Positions 17,496-27,773 of a DNA stretch of 64,000 nucleotides are shown one piece after another. The notes under the pieces were generated by a model. It saw only the letters and a list, made by a program, of their open reading frames with translations. It was not told where the DNA came from and ran no database searches. The stretch comes from an uncultured Lachnospiraceae bacterium (GTDB lineage Bacteria; Bacillota; Clostridia; Lachnospirales; Lachnospiraceae). The DNA lies in NCBI GenBank assembly GCA_945913255.1, contig CAMEDC010000006.1, forward strand, positions 57,032 through 121,031, written 5' to 3'. Within the stretch, counting starts at the first letter, position 1. Each line of letters starts with the position of its first letter. The position numbers were made by a program, and so were the translations under genes.

Positions 17496-20330
17496 TCAAG
17501 ACTGAACCATTTTCTGCACTTCCTCCGGCGCCAGTTCCTGCGTGACTCTAGAGAAGTTATCTTCTGACAAATACCTGTAAATTCCAGCCAGCAGGGCTCT
17601 TGCCTCCGGATATTGCTGCAGATTCTGAAGTCCCATGGCGGACAGCAATACGTTTCCTTCCAGACACCGGAATTCCACCAGCTGCGCCATGGGGCGCAGG
17701 TACGCATAGCTGTCCATCTCCGTGACAATACACTGCATCCGGTGCGGCAGAATCACCGCCCGCTGTCCTGCCATCGCCCACCACTGCCAGTTGGTATGAA
17801 ACTCTGTCGGAAAATCCCTGAAAATGGAATGCTCTGCCTCTATCAGCTGTCCCATGCCTCCCTCCTGACCGGCGAATGTACCCACAGACCAGAAATCAGT
17901 GGTAAACTGCGCCTGGATTGACGCGGGCAGATGTTCTTTATCCGCGTCGGGAGTCAGGTAAACGCAACCGCCTTTTTTCAGAACCTCTATTGTCTTCTCA
18001 TCAAATACCTTCGTCTCATACACATTCTTAGGGCAAACAGGTTTCACCGGAGGATAGACCCATATGGGGTAAGTGTTTTCCGTCTCTCCTACTTTTACAA
18101 TCAAATCGAAACGAGTAGCAACCTTTGCGAATTCCAGCGGAATTTCCAGTTTCCCCGCAAGCGTATGGGTTCCCTGAGGGCAATGCTTCATTCCAAGGCT
18201 GCCTGACGTAACTGTTTCGATACATACTTTGCTGTCACTGCTCCCGCCTGCACAGCCTTGCTTCTCCCTACACTGTTCTTTGGCCGTCTGCACAGTACGA
18301 ATCTCCCAGCGCAATTCTCCCACAATCTCCTGCTTTCCGAAATTCGCCACCAGGATGTCCGCTTTCAAAGTTTCGGAAGTCTCATAGGTGTATTTCTCCA
18401 ACAACACCAACGGAAGACTTTCCCTGAAAAATGCACGGAATCTCTCCGGTTTTGCAAAGGCATAGGGCTTGGGCTGTAAATGGGCGTCCATCATTCCCAC
18501 CAGCGCCGTTCCCTGACCCGGGAAATCCTGCAGACCTAACAGGGAGATACCGGACAAGTCCTTTGTCCGCATCGCGGCCTCAATTTCTTCCCGGTATCCG
18601 ATTCTGGACAACTCACCGGTTGCTTCCACATATTGTTCCCAGACCTCCTCCAGTCCGCGCTCTCTCACCTTCTCCTGAATCAGTCTTAAGTTTGCAGGGT
18701 CGGAAATCCCCTGAAAGGCTTCCAATTCCCGGAAATCAGGTAATACCTCAAACTGTCCTACTTCAAAGCTGAAGACCGGCTTTTTATACTCCCTGCGAAT
18801 CAACTCCATATCACTGTCGTAATTATGCCCTGCGCCGGGGTATTCATGATTGATATACCCTTTCATCTCTGCAAAAGTTCCACGGATCTTTGCCTCATAG
18901 CAGCTCTGGGAGGTATAGAAATCGCTGTTTTCGTCACAGCCCTTATCACCGTAATGTACATTGGAGCCGTTGGCATAAAGTCTGGTGTTGTCCCTTGTTC
19001 TGGCATAGCGCAGCAGTTCATTCATCCTCGCATGGCCTGTCTCCGTGGCATGAAGTTCGTTTCCCAAGGTCAGCATCACAAAAGAAGGGTGATTTGCCAG
19101 CATCCGGAGAATGCCGTCCAGTTCCCCCATATAATATCGGTAACTCTCCTCCGTCTCAAAGGCATCCCTTGGATTCCAGTGGGACAGCTCCGGCTGCATC
19201 AGCATACCAAGCCTGTCCGCCGCCGTAAACGCTGCCTCCGGCGGACAGTGGGAATGAAACCGCATACAGTTCACCCCATAGGAGCGATACCTCTTCAAGA
19301 TTTCTTCCCACTCTTCCACTGTCATGGGCGGATGCCCGGTTTCCGGGAATTCACAGCAGTTTGCCTCGCTGCGCAGGAAAATCGTTCTGCCGTTCAAAGC
19401 AAGTCTGCCATGTCCGTTATCCCCGAAGGTGCGGACACCGAAGGAAACCTTTTTCTCAGACAGAATCTCCTGTCCGCAGGAAGCTGTTTCCGCTGAATCA
19501 CTCTCCTGACTCACGAAAGCTGCATCTGTCCGCTTCTCCCGGGAAAGCACTGCCCGCATCTCATAGAGATCTCCTTCCTCCTCGTCCCAAAGCCGCACAT
19601 GCTCTACCAGAGGCACCCTGATTTCCGTCTCCAGAATGCCCTCCTCTCCTTCCACATGCATGCTGAATGGCTCCTTCAAGGCCTCCGACTCCAACCGCAG
19701 GATTCCTCTGAAGAAATGCACAGCGGAAATGCAGACTCTTACCCGCAGTTCTTTTTCTTCGGGGAAAACATTGATTTCCGACACAAAAACCTCATTTTCT
19801 GTCCGCAGACGCAAATACCCCAGAATTCCGTTCCAGTTTGTCTGTGTCTCATCTGTCGCCGCAGAAGAATAAACGATTGCATCATGAGGCATTCCCGGAT
19901 AACTGTTATCGGAAAGGAATGTCACCTCATGCTCTCCGTCCTTAAGCCCCGTCAGTTCAAACACATAGGGAGAGCTGATGCTCGGCGGATACATAGACGG
20001 ATACTCCTTCTCATCCACAAAAAGCCGCAGTGCTCTCGCACGCTCCGCCTCCAGAAATACGCGCTTTCCTTTCGGAATTTCCACTCTGACGCGCCTCGAC
20101 AGTCTCGCTTCCCCTTCAAAGGTATGCTTCCTGGTAAAGCGTGTGGCAATAGGCGCATCCGCATCTACCTCTCCCAAAGCGTTTCCCAGTTCCGCATCCG
20201 GGTGCCACTGATTCGCTCCCGCATCCTTATGTCCGATCCCGTTTTCATCCAAGGTTCCCGGCAGAAACATCTGTCCCGCCGTTCCATCACTCAAAATTAC
20301 ATTCCATGTTCCTTCCAATGAAATAATCAT
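17496..20330 (-). CDS. Glycoside hydrolase family 2 (beta-galactosidase/glucuronidase type)
   Basis: 944 residues with no signal peptide. The N-terminal ~185 residues are a sugar-binding jelly-roll (MFLPGTLDENGIGHKD), followed by an Ig-like beta domain and the TIM barrel (~300-600). The acid/base pair is Asn424-Glu425 in TLGNELHATE, and the likely nucleophile is Glu523 in FSFEVGQFE. The C-terminal ~300 residues are beta-rich. The exact sugar cannot be read; beta-galactosidase on pectic galactan or arabinogalactan fits the neighbouring GH51 and GH28 genes. It is a stand-alone gene after an AT-rich leader. Confidence 0.9.
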   Translation of the reverse strand: MIISLEGTWNVILSDGTAGQMFLPGTLDENGIGHKDAGANQWHPDAELGNALGEVDADAPIATRFTRKHTFEGEARLSRRVRVEIPKGKRVFLEAERARALRLFVDEKEYPSMYPPSISSPYVFELTGLKDGEHEVTFLSDNSYPGMPHDAIVYSSAATDETQTNWNGILGYLRLRTENEVFVSEINVFPEEKELRVRVCISAVHFFRGILRLESEALKEPFSMHVEGEEGILETEIRVPLVEHVRLWDEEEGDLYEMRAVLSREKRTDAAFVSQESDSAETASCGQEILSEKKVSFGVRTFGDNGHGRLALNGRTIFLRSEANCCEFPETGHPPMTVEEWEEILKRYRSYGVNCMRFHSHCPPEAAFTAADRLGMLMQPELSHWNPRDAFETEESYRYYMGELDGILRMLANHPSFVMLTLGNELHATETGHARMNELLRYARTRDNTRLYANGSNVHYGDKGCDENSDFYTSQSCYEAKIRGTFAEMKGYINHEYPGAGHNYDSDMELIRREYKKPVFSFEVGQFEVLPDFRELEAFQGISDPANLRLIQEKVRERGLEEVWEQYVEATGELSRIGYREEIEAAMRTKDLSGISLLGLQDFPGQGTALVGMMDAHLQPKPYAFAKPERFRAFFRESLPLVLLEKYTYETSETLKADILVANFGKQEIVGELRWEIRTVQTAKEQCREKQGCAGGSSDSKVCIETVTSGSLGMKHCPQGTHTLAGKLEIPLEFAKVATRFDLIVKVGETENTYPIWVYPPVKPVCPKNVYETKVFDEKTIEVLKKGGCVYLTPDADKEHLPASIQAQFTTDFWSVGTFAGQEGGMGQLIEAEHSIFRDFPTEFHTNWQWWAMAGQRAVILPHRMQCIVTEMDSYAYLRPMAQLVEFRCLEGNVLLSAMGLQNLQQYPEARALLAGIYRYLSEDNFSRVTQELAPEEVQKMVQS

Positions 20331-20434
20331 AAAAAAAGCTCCTTCCCGTTTAAATAAAGTATATTACCTTTCACGGGAAAAAGCTATTTTTTTCGTTGCC
20401 CGGCAATTGAGAAAAATTGCTCTGAACATTCATG

Positions 20435-21907
20435 CTATTTTGTATATTCCTGCAACATCTCCATCTGCTGTAAAATGCGCTCCATGGATGCGGCAAAATT
20501 TCTGACCAGACCAACATTCTTTTCGCTGGTTGTATCCGCTTCCTGCGTGCTTGCACTAATCTCTTCACTGGTAGCGGATAGCGTGTTCACGCTGTCCACA
20601 ATTGTATTGTTGGATTCCACCAGTGCCTTCATCATCTCGTCCACCTCTCTGATGTGTCCAACCAGAGCGTTGGTTTTCTCCGTGATTTCCTCAAATCTGT
20701 TGGATGCCTCCTGTGCCGCCTCATTTTCCAGATTGGAAGCTTCCACATTGACAGCCACCTTATCCGCCATCAGCTGCGCATTCTGGGATAACGCATCAAT
20801 CAGCGTGGTGATAATCTCTGTCTCTTCTCTCGTCTGCTCTGCCAGTTTCCGGATTTCCTCGGCAACTACTGCAAATCCTCTTCCGGCCTCTCCCGCTCTG
20901 GCTGCCTCAATGGAAGCATTCAGGGCCAGAAGGTTCGTCTGGCTGGAAATACCAAGGATAATACTGGTAATGCCTCTTACTTCATCCGATTTCTCCTGTA
21001 ACTGTGCAGCGGTCTCCTCCATTACCTTACTGTTTTCAATTGCCTCATTCACTTGTCCGTACAAAGTATCCATTGCCTTCGTACCGCTGTCCAGAGCTTC
21101 CTTTGCTTCCCCGGTAATACCGACAATTTTTTCTGTTTTTCTTCTGGTTTCATCCAGAATTTCCTGTATTTCCTGAGTCTGCTGGGTCTGCTGTACGATT
21201 GCCTCTGCAGTGCTTGTCGTTCCTGCAGAAATGTTATCCATGGATTCGCTGACCGTCTGAGTCGCCTCCGTAATCACCTCAAGATCATTTGCCATGGCTT
21301 CGGCCTGTTCCTCTACCGCTTTTGCTACCTCTGCTATCTTTTGTGCCACCGCTTCATTCTGTCTTGAAACAGTCAGAATCTCTTCCATGGATTCCTCAAA
21401 GAATGTATTCAGATGCTTTACGCCTTTGATTGCTGCAAGCGTTACCAGAATCGTGATAATTGCCTCAATCATAACCGATTCTATCACCAGCGCAGGGTTC
21501 TCGGCACCTGCCACAGTCATAATAATCCGTATCACATTGATAACAGCAAAGACTGAGCTCGTAACCCTGACGGAAAAAGCATCCAGAGCCAGTACCGCAC
21601 AGATCATATAAGGAATCATATATGGGAATACACTACCGGAAGACGCCAGCAGAATCATGGCAGCGTATACCACGGAAAAGGCAATGGCTATGTATCTGAC
21701 AAAAATAACATTGTTGGAAAATTTCAAATATACCCCCAGGGCGCCTGCCGTAACAAGCCCTTCCAGCACCAGCGGCAGAATACTGTTAATCGGTGCCAAC
21801 CCAGACAGCTTGAGTTGAGAAACAAGCCCGACGATAATACATATCGTAGCTGCAATATGCCCGCATAAAATCAGAAGATTTACCCTCGACAAATGTTTTT
21901 CTTTCAT
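20435..21907 (-). CDS. Methyl-accepting chemotaxis protein with polytopic membrane sensor
   Basis: 490 residues. Residues 1-165 form about six membrane helices rather than the usual periplasmic/extracellular sensor. Residues ~195-490 are the coiled MCP signalling domain with the tip sequence [30 protein letters not shown]. No HAMP domain is evident between them. The arrangement suggests sensing within the membrane or of energy state. No che genes are nearby. A TATAAT lies at 21948-21953 upstream. Confidence 0.92.
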   Translation of the reverse strand: MKEKHLSRVNLLILCGHIAATICIIVGLVSQLKLSGLAPINSILPLVLEGLVTAGALGVYLKFSNNVIFVRYIAIAFSVVYAAMILLASSGSVFPYMIPYMICAVLALDAFSVRVTSSVFAVINVIRIIMTVAGAENPALVIESVMIEAIITILVTLAAIKGVKHLNTFFEESMEEILTVSRQNEAVAQKIAEVAKAVEEQAEAMANDLEVITEATQTVSESMDNISAGTTSTAEAIVQQTQQTQEIQEILDETRRKTEKIVGITGEAKEALDSGTKAMDTLYGQVNEAIENSKVMEETAAQLQEKSDEVRGITSIILGISSQTNLLALNASIEAARAGEAGRGFAVVAEEIRKLAEQTREETEIITTLIDALSQNAQLMADKVAVNVEASNLENEAAQEASNRFEEITEKTNALVGHIREVDEMMKALVESNNTIVDSVNTLSATSEEISASTQEADTTSEKNVGLVRNFAASMERILQQMEMLQEYTK

Positions 21908-22027
21908 ATCGCTGACCCTCCATACATTTTTCAGAAAGATTACTTACATTATACCGCAATGTTTGAAAATTGAGAATAGCAAATTAAAACTTTAGTCGAC
22001 AAAATCTGCAGACATTCTGTGTCATCT

Positions 22028-23209
22028 CTATTCCGCCTCCCTCAAAATTCCTCCCTCCGTAATTTCGACATTCACGGAAATACTTTCCAGAAAATCGTAG
22101 ATACGTTGCCGTTCTTCCGTTTCTGCCGCATAGGTGGTCTTATAGTCCGACTGAACCGCCGGAATCACCTGCACCTCCAGAAAATCTTTCTCCGCATCCC
22201 CGTAGAAATGCAGCTGTATCAGCATGGTGTCCAGAGTTTTCTCATTGAACCAATAGTTGCCCAGACTGTATACAATGGGCTTTCCATTGTAGTATTCCAA
22301 TCCCTGCAGACAATGCGAGTGCGCACCGATTATCACATCTGCTCCTGCATCCAGATATTCCTTCCCCGTGTCTATCTGAATCTGCTCCAGATCAAAACTG
22401 TATTCCGTTCCCCAGTGCACAAAGGCAATACAGAAATCGGCATTTGCCTTTGCCTCCCGGATACTCTCCTGGAAAAGCGTTGTGTCATAGCATCTTAAGA
22501 TACCCGGCTCGGTTTCCGTTGCCTGCGGTGTCATCTTGTTTTTCTCTGCCCTGGAGGCACCCACAAGAGCAATCGTCTTGCCATCCACCTCCAGATACAG
22601 AGGACTCATGGCCTCCTCCAGATTTTTTCCGGCACCAAAATAAGGTATCCCAGCCTCTTCCAACACAGAGAAAGTATCCAGCAAGGCTTTCTTTCCGTAA
22701 TCGTACACATGATTGTTTGCCAGAGTCACCGCATCCACTCCCAGCTGTTTCAGAACCTCAACCCGCTCCGGTTTCGCCCGGAAGGTGTATGCCTTGCCCG
22801 GCAGCGGACTTCCGCCCGTGCTGTAAGTAAACTCATTGTTCAGGCACATAATGTCTGCATTCTGCATAACCTCCACCAGTTCCGGCGAGATACAGTCAAA
22901 AATACCATTCTCCCTTACATCCATGGACTGTGTCGTTCCCCAGTTTTCGTCCAGATTGATGTCTCCTGCAAAGCAGACGGTAAAATCATAGCTTGTATCG
23001 GGAGTGGGAAGCGGAGTCGGTTCCGGTGTGGGCACAGGTGTTTCATACGCCGTCTCCTTATTTATGTTCTCACTTGTTTCTTCCGATGCCGTTTCCTGGC
23101 GAACACCTTCTTCCGATGGTGGAAACAATGCCTCCTTCTGTTCCTGACCGGAACATGCAGACAAACTCAAAACAATCACAGCACCGGATATTCCAAATAT
23201 TTTCTTCAT
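22028..23209 (-). CDS. CapA-family lipoprotein (poly-gamma-glutamate synthesis protein-like metallophosphatase)
   Basis: About 393 residues. It opens with a lipoprotein signal (MKKIFGISGAVIVLSLSAC, lipobox LSAC), followed by a Thr/Pro/Glu-rich linker with repeated PTPEPTPLPTP. The CapA core shows FAGDINLDENW, LANNHVYDYGK, HWGTEYS, IIGAHSHCLQG and SLGNYWF. These are metallophosphoesterase-like residues, but the biochemical activity of the family is not settled. The start at 23209 has GGGAG seven bases upstream; the ORF extends further without a signal peptide. It follows the MerR gene by 13 bp and probably shares its transcript. Confidence 0.88.
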   Translation of the reverse strand: MKKIFGISGAVIVLSLSACSGQEQKEALFPPSEEGVRQETASEETSENINKETAYETPVPTPEPTPLPTPDTSYDFTVCFAGDINLDENWGTTQSMDVRENGIFDCISPELVEVMQNADIMCLNNEFTYSTGGSPLPGKAYTFRAKPERVEVLKQLGVDAVTLANNHVYDYGKKALLDTFSVLEEAGIPYFGAGKNLEEAMSPLYLEVDGKTIALVGASRAEKNKMTPQATETEPGILRCYDTTLFQESIREAKANADFCIAFVHWGTEYSFDLEQIQIDTGKEYLDAGADVIIGAHSHCLQGLEYYNGKPIVYSLGNYWFNEKTLDTMLIQLHFYGDAEKDFLEVQVIPAVQSDYKTTYAAETEERQRIYDFLESISVNVEITEGGILREAE

Positions 23210-23222
23210 ATAAATTCTCCCA

Positions 23223-23942
23223 TCAACTCTGTCTCTCCATGCAAAAATACCGGAACAAACCCTGATCGCCGCCGGTTCTCTCCAAAATCTCTTCACAATA
23301 TACGGTTTCTGTCTCAAAGCCCTGCTCCCTGGCTTGTTTCATCAGCCCGTACAGCTTTTCGTCACTTTGGGAGGGTATTCCCATACAATAGAGCGTCAGA
23401 CATTTCCCCGACAACAGGATTTCCCCCTTGCTGTCAACCTGATAAGTTCCTTTCAGTGCAAAGGTTTTCCCGTCCAGAATGGCACCGTTTCCGTATCCCT
23501 GAAGCAGATAATTCACCATACCGGTATGATGCGGCTCACTATGAACTCTTCTGGGCGTACATTCCTCCACGAAAGGAATATCCATGTGCTCCGCCGCTGT
23601 CTGAACAAGCTGAAGGGTATGCGCTACGTAATACTGCTGCCGCTTCAGCTCCTCCAGCTTCCCATCCAAAATCTCCTGCTGCTTCTTCAACCGCTTCAGC
23701 ACGCTCTCCAAATCATCCCCTGAGAGCATCTCCCTGATTTCCTTCAGGGAAAGTCCGTGCTCTCTGAAAAGGCGGATTGCTGAGATTTCATCCAGCTGTC
23801 GGATATCATAAAGACGATATCCGTTGTTGCTCACGGAAGCCGGTGCAAAAATCCCCATCTCCTCATAATATTTTAAGGTTCGGGGTGTGACGCCGCACAA
23901 TCCTGCGAACTCTTTCACATTATACCTTTTATTCTCATCCAT
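23223..23942 (-). CDS. MerR-family regulator with C-terminal effector domain
   Basis: About 239 residues. The N-terminal winged helix reads YNVKEFAGLCGVTPRTLKYYEEMGIFAPA...YRLYDIRQLDEI, followed by a coiled coil (SVLKRLKKQQEILDGKLEELKRQQYYV) and a ~120-residue effector region resembling GyrI-type binding domains. The start at 23942 has GGAG six bases upstream. Divergent from it is a MATE pump whose promoter contains a 19-bp spacer with a perfect dyad, the hallmark of MerR activation. It likely activates the pump on binding a hydrophobic compound. Confidence 0.92.
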   Translation of the reverse strand: MDENKRYNVKEFAGLCGVTPRTLKYYEEMGIFAPASVSNNGYRLYDIRQLDEISAIRLFREHGLSLKEIREMLSGDDLESVLKRLKKQQEILDGKLEELKRQQYYVAHTLQLVQTAAEHMDIPFVEECTPRRVHSEPHHTGMVNYLLQGYGNGAILDGKTFALKGTYQVDSKGEILLSGKCLTLYCMGIPSQSDEKLYGLMKQAREQGFETETVYCEEILERTGGDQGLFRYFCMERQS

Positions 23943-23953
23943 AAAATTCTCCA

Positions 23954-23984
23954 TTGACCTGTACGCCGCGTACAGGTTTATAGT
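23954..23984 (+). promoter_or_regulatory. MerR-type promoter/operator of the MATE gene
   Basis: TTGACC (23954-23959) and TATAGT (23979-23984) are separated by 19 bases. The spacer region carries the perfect dyad ACCTGTACG (23957-23965) and CGTACAGGT (23969-23977). Overlong spacers with a central palindrome are twisted open by MerR activators. The dyad ends only 15 bp from the MerR start codon, so it should control both genes. Confidence 0.9.
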
Positions 23985-24031
23985 ATGGTTTATTATAAAT
24001 CACCAAGGGCTGTTTTGAAAGGAGTTTTCTC

Positions 24032-25330
24032 ATGGATTTGACAGAAGGAAAAATTGCCGGGAAGCTGGTTCGCTTTACCATTCCCATTATCATCATCCAG
24101 TTTTTGAATCAGGCATACACTCTGGCAGACAACATCGTGGTAGCTCGTTTCGTCAGCGAAGAGGCTCTTTCTGTTCTTTCCACCGTAAACTCTACCCTGC
24201 TCGTGGCATACTGTCTGATGCAGGGCTTCGGCAGCGCAGCCACCATCCTGATTGGCAATCTCTTCGGAAGCCGCAGCTATGCAAAACTGCGTATCACCGT
24301 CAGGACACTGCTCATTGGCATCACGGCAGTCTCCTTTCTCATTTTCCTGATTTACACCTTCGGAGCCTCCCCCATTTTCGAACTGTTGAAGGTACCCATG
24401 GAAATCAGATCCCAGTGTAAATCCCTCATCTGGATATATGCTCTGTCGCTGCCGCCCACCTTTGTCTGCTCCGTTTCCACTGCTGCCTTAAACGGCATGG
24501 GAGACTCCAAAACACCCATGTTTATCTCCACGGGCTCCCAGCTTCTGAATATTGTTCTTGATGTTCTGGCAGTGGCTGTCTTCGGCTATGGCATCGTGGG
24601 AGCCGCCCTGGCCTCACTGTTCAGTGTCCTGATTGCCATGTCACTCACATGTCTGTATCTGAAACAGGTGCTGAAAAAGCTGGGCGAAGAGAACTGCGAC
24701 CGGAAATATTCCTGTCTCAAACAGTACATGGCTCTGGCGATCCCTTCTATTTTACAACAGTCAATCCTGTCCATCGGAAGTCTCCTGCTGCAGCGGCTGG
24801 TCAATAACCAGGGAGTATCCTACATCAACGGCTATACCGTTGCATGCACACTGAACAATCTCTTTCTGCTTCCCGTTGTCTCCTGCTGTATGGGTTATGA
24901 AACCTTTGCTGCCCAGAATCTGGGCGCAAGGAAATCGGAACGAGTCAGACATGGGTTCATCGGTTTGCTGGGTACCGGTTCTCTCCTGTGTGTTGCGTTA
25001 GCTTTGGGTACCTGCCTTTTTGCCTCGCCTCTCATTCGCCTGTACCTGACAGATTCCGCCGGCACGGCTTTCCGTTTCGCAAGACTGTACCTGCTGCTTC
25101 TGATTCCCAATTATTTCCTGATTCTGGCAAAAAACAGCGTGGACGGCCTGTTCAAGGCACAGCAGAAAGTATACCTTTTCACCCTGTCCTCTCTGATTGC
25201 CCTGGGCAGCCGCATCCTGTTAGGCTACACTCTGGCGCCCTTCATGGGGCTTACGGCTCTGGCCTGGGCGACCACCGCCGGAAACCTGATTGCCGCATTG
25301 ACGGACTGGGGTGTTCTGCTGGCAGGCTGA
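24032..25330 (+). CDS. MATE-family multidrug efflux transporter
   Basis: 432 residues with about twelve membrane helices in two halves. It begins MDLTEGKIAGKLVRFTIPIIIIQFLNQAYTL..., contains the typical ALNGMGDSKTPM motif, and has the second-half counterpart near DGLFKAQQKVYLF. It would export cationic drugs using Na+ or H+. Slightly short at the C-terminus for the family (usually ~450). AAGGAG lies eight bases upstream of the ATG. Divergent from the MerR gene and driven by the MerR-type promoter. Confidence 0.94.
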   Translation: MDLTEGKIAGKLVRFTIPIIIIQFLNQAYTLADNIVVARFVSEEALSVLSTVNSTLLVAYCLMQGFGSAATILIGNLFGSRSYAKLRITVRTLLIGITAVSFLIFLIYTFGASPIFELLKVPMEIRSQCKSLIWIYALSLPPTFVCSVSTAALNGMGDSKTPMFISTGSQLLNIVLDVLAVAVFGYGIVGAALASLFSVLIAMSLTCLYLKQVLKKLGEENCDRKYSCLKQYMALAIPSILQQSILSIGSLLLQRLVNNQGVSYINGYTVACTLNNLFLLPVVSCCMGYETFAAQNLGARKSERVRHGFIGLLGTGSLLCVALALGTCLFASPLIRLYLTDSAGTAFRFARLYLLLLIPNYFLILAKNSVDGLFKAQQKVYLFTLSSLIALGSRILLGYTLAPFMGLTALAWATTAGNLIAALTDWGVLLAG

Positions 25331-25454
25331 AGGAAAGATTTGGACAAATTCTTTCTTTAATGGTATTCTATATTAAGATGGTATCCTAAATGGATTATCC
25401 TTATCGGAAGCAACAAATATTTGAAGCAGGTTACTGAAAGGCAAGGTTATTAGT

Positions 25455-25889
25455 ATGAATTACAAAATAAACGAAGAAAGATTAACTGCCGATGAATACA
25501 TCGATTTTTTGAAAGAAACAGATCTGGGATCACAATACCCGAAGGAAAGATTTCAGGAAAGGATCAACAAACTGGTTAAGAATGCATCTATCAGCCTGGT
25601 TGCAAGAAATGAGAGCAACCGGATTATCGGTGTCTGCTTTGGTATCACAGATTTTGCATACTGGCTTTTTATGACTGATCTGGGCGTGATACGGGAATGT
25701 ACCGGGCAGGGTGTCGGAAAAGCACTTGTAAAAAAACTGCATGAACTGGCAGGCGGAATGAAGGACATCATCATGTACACCTGCGTAAATGAGAATGCCA
25801 TTCCGTTTTACGAAAAGATCGGTATGTCCAGACCGGATGATGTCATGGTCTATAATAAAATTGAATGGACCGATTTTACAGTCAGGTAA
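25455..25889 (+). CDS. GNAT N-acetyltransferase
   Basis: 144 residues. The acetyl-CoA loop reads VIRECTGQGVGKALVKKL (R/QxxGxG/A), with the later beta strand and NENAIPFYEKIGM motif of GNAT enzymes. The substrate is unknown. The ribosome site is weak (AAGG about 11 bases upstream). It sits between the MATE gene and a convergent regulator gene, with no obvious partner. Confidence 0.88.
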   Translation: MNYKINEERLTADEYIDFLKETDLGSQYPKERFQERINKLVKNASISLVARNESNRIIGVCFGITDFAYWLFMTDLGVIRECTGQGVGKALVKKLHELAGGMKDIIMYTCVNENAIPFYEKIGMSRPDDVMVYNKIEWTDFTVR

Positions 25890-25953
25890 ACCGGCGCAAC
25901 TGCCGTTGTTCTGGTTTACTGCCACAGTACTGTACTATTGCCGCTGTTCCGGT

Positions 25954-27648
25954 TTACCGCTGCCTTAGTGCTTCTCCTTCAACACGTTTCAGCATACGCC
26001 AGAGAGTGGTTCTGCCGATGCCAAGGCGTTCTGCGGTTCTGGCTCTGTTGCCGTTCTCTTCCTGCAAAATTTTCAGGGCATACTCCAGAGTCACCTGCTC
26101 CAGATATGTCCCTGTTTCTCCGCCACCTGGTTTTACCCACGCACTTGACATTCCAATCCTGTCTTTGGCACCTGTTACTCTTTCAGCAATTCTTCCGTTT
26201 TCCAGTGCTCTCTTTAAGTCCATTTCCGTGACAAATCTTTTTCCGACCAGTGCCTGCACAGTCTCCTCCTCTACGGGAAAACCGAATTCTACCAGATTGC
26301 TTCTGACAATTTCCTCCTTGTCTCCACGCTCAAAATAAGAGCTCACATGCAGAAAATGATAAGGGATGGAGCTCATAATTCCCCGCAATACCTCCTTATT
26401 ACGGACTGCCAGCACAATCTTGTTGACGGCAAGGATTCTTGAGTCCATGAAATAATTTTTCAGCATCTCCCGAAACATACCGTCAAGTGACTCTATCCCA
26501 TCGAAAATAATCACATGATGATTCAGATTCAGCACTGAATTTTCATCTTCAAAAAGCTTTCTCAGACGGCTTTCCGTAAACATACCGAAACGGATATAAA
26601 AGGGGGTGGATTCCCTGTATTCCGAGTGACTGATAAGGTCGGAAAAAGCCTTTCTTTTTAAAATTTCATCCGCAGCGGAAATCACCACGGGAAGGGAGGA
26701 AGCCGCATACAGTAAAAGTTCCTCTCGCTCCTCCGCCACCATGTGGTAATTTCCCAGTGCCCCTTCTCCGCTCTTTCCGGGCATATCCTCTTGAAAGGCA
26801 ATGTCTGCCAACGCTTTCGGATACTTTATGAACTCCACCTTAAGCGCTGTCAGTCTCTCGTCCTCCGACCTGAAGTGATGGTTGTATATTCTGATAAAAT
26901 ACTCATTCCTGTAAATACACTTCTCCACATAACGTTTTCGCAGGAAGACATCCAGATACTCTTCAATCAATCCTTCAATCTCTTCCTGAATCAGGGGATT
27001 GGTAATCCGTCTGATATAAAGACTTCTGCCGCGATACAGATACACATTTTTGTTTTCGTCAAGAAGATAGGCATCCAGAATGTGTTCCCTCTTCTTCAAT
27101 TCCGTCAGCTCCTCATACAGACTGCACGCCCGACAGTAAGCTTCTCTGACGGACTCGTAGGAGGATTCAATCAATTGGGTATGAATCCCCCTGCTCTTCA
27201 GATAAACATGACTGTTATAATCAGAGAAAACCGTTCCGTAGCTTCTGATTTCCTCCTCATGACCGAATAGTTCTTCGTGACTGTTCAAAGAAAGGATATT
27301 GAGTTTTACGCTTGTAAGCTCCTTCAGTCGGCTGGCAAATTCGGTAATCTCTTTCACTCCCACAATCAGAATGTCTTCAAGATGGGAAAAATCCAGCATA
27401 TTGATGATATCATACACCGTTACATCAATGGGAATCACCGGCTTTGAAACTCTTTCTTTGATATACCGGTACGCACCACCTCTGGAAATGACAATCTCAC
27501 AGTCCGACGTCTGAATATAGTCCACTGCCTCCGCGCGGGACATATTCTGCAAATCAATCACGGCAATTTCATCTTCTTTAAATTCCTGTCTGAGCCTCTC
27601 AATTTCCTGTTTCATTTTCTCATAAGTGCTTACAAACAGAACCTTCAT
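25954..27648 (-). CDS. PrpR_N-domain transcriptional regulator with degenerate AAA region and Fis-type HTH
   Basis: About 564 residues. Residues 1-170 match the PrpR N-terminal sensory domain (VDYIQTSDCEIVISRGGAYRYIKERV...VIPIDVTVYDIINML). A PAS-like region follows (~190-300). The AAA region keeps the core near HHVIIFDGIESLDGMFREML but lacks a Walker A P-loop and the GAFTGA sigma-54 contact, so it should not act as an ATP-driven sigma-54 activator. The end is a Fis-type HTH (GNRARTAERLGIGRTTLWRMLKR). Start at ATG 27648; the frame extends to TTG 27669. Divergent from the GH28 gene, which it probably controls. Confidence 0.82.
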   Translation of the reverse strand: MKVLFVSTYEKMKQEIERLRQEFKEDEIAVIDLQNMSRAEAVDYIQTSDCEIVISRGGAYRYIKERVSKPVIPIDVTVYDIINMLDFSHLEDILIVGVKEITEFASRLKELTSVKLNILSLNSHEELFGHEEEIRSYGTVFSDYNSHVYLKSRGIHTQLIESSYESVREAYCRACSLYEELTELKKREHILDAYLLDENKNVYLYRGRSLYIRRITNPLIQEEIEGLIEEYLDVFLRKRYVEKCIYRNEYFIRIYNHHFRSEDERLTALKVEFIKYPKALADIAFQEDMPGKSGEGALGNYHMVAEEREELLLYAASSLPVVISAADEILKRKAFSDLISHSEYRESTPFYIRFGMFTESRLRKLFEDENSVLNLNHHVIIFDGIESLDGMFREMLKNYFMDSRILAVNKIVLAVRNKEVLRGIMSSIPYHFLHVSSYFERGDKEEIVRSNLVEFGFPVEEETVQALVGKRFVTEMDLKRALENGRIAERVTGAKDRIGMSSAWVKPGGGETGTYLEQVTLEYALKILQEENGNRARTAERLGIGRTTLWRMLKRVEGEALRQR

Positions 27649-27680
27649 ACCGTACCTGTACCCTTCCAATGTTTACTGCA

Positions 27681-27699
27681 GTGTTTCATATTGAAACAC
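27681..27699. promoter_or_regulatory. Palindromic operator candidate between PrpR-like gene and GH28
   Basis: GTGTTTCA and TGAAACAC form a perfect 8-bp dyad around TAT, placed 33 bp upstream of the regulator start in the 125-bp divergent gap. Fis-type HTH regulators bind dyads of this kind. No sigma-54 -24/-12 promoter was seen. Confidence 0.7.
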
Positions 27700-27773
27700 A
27701 TTTCGTCGTTTTTCTATTTTAGCATATCTTGAGAAACTGGTAAACTGAAAATCAATAAAAGGAGTGTGATGCC

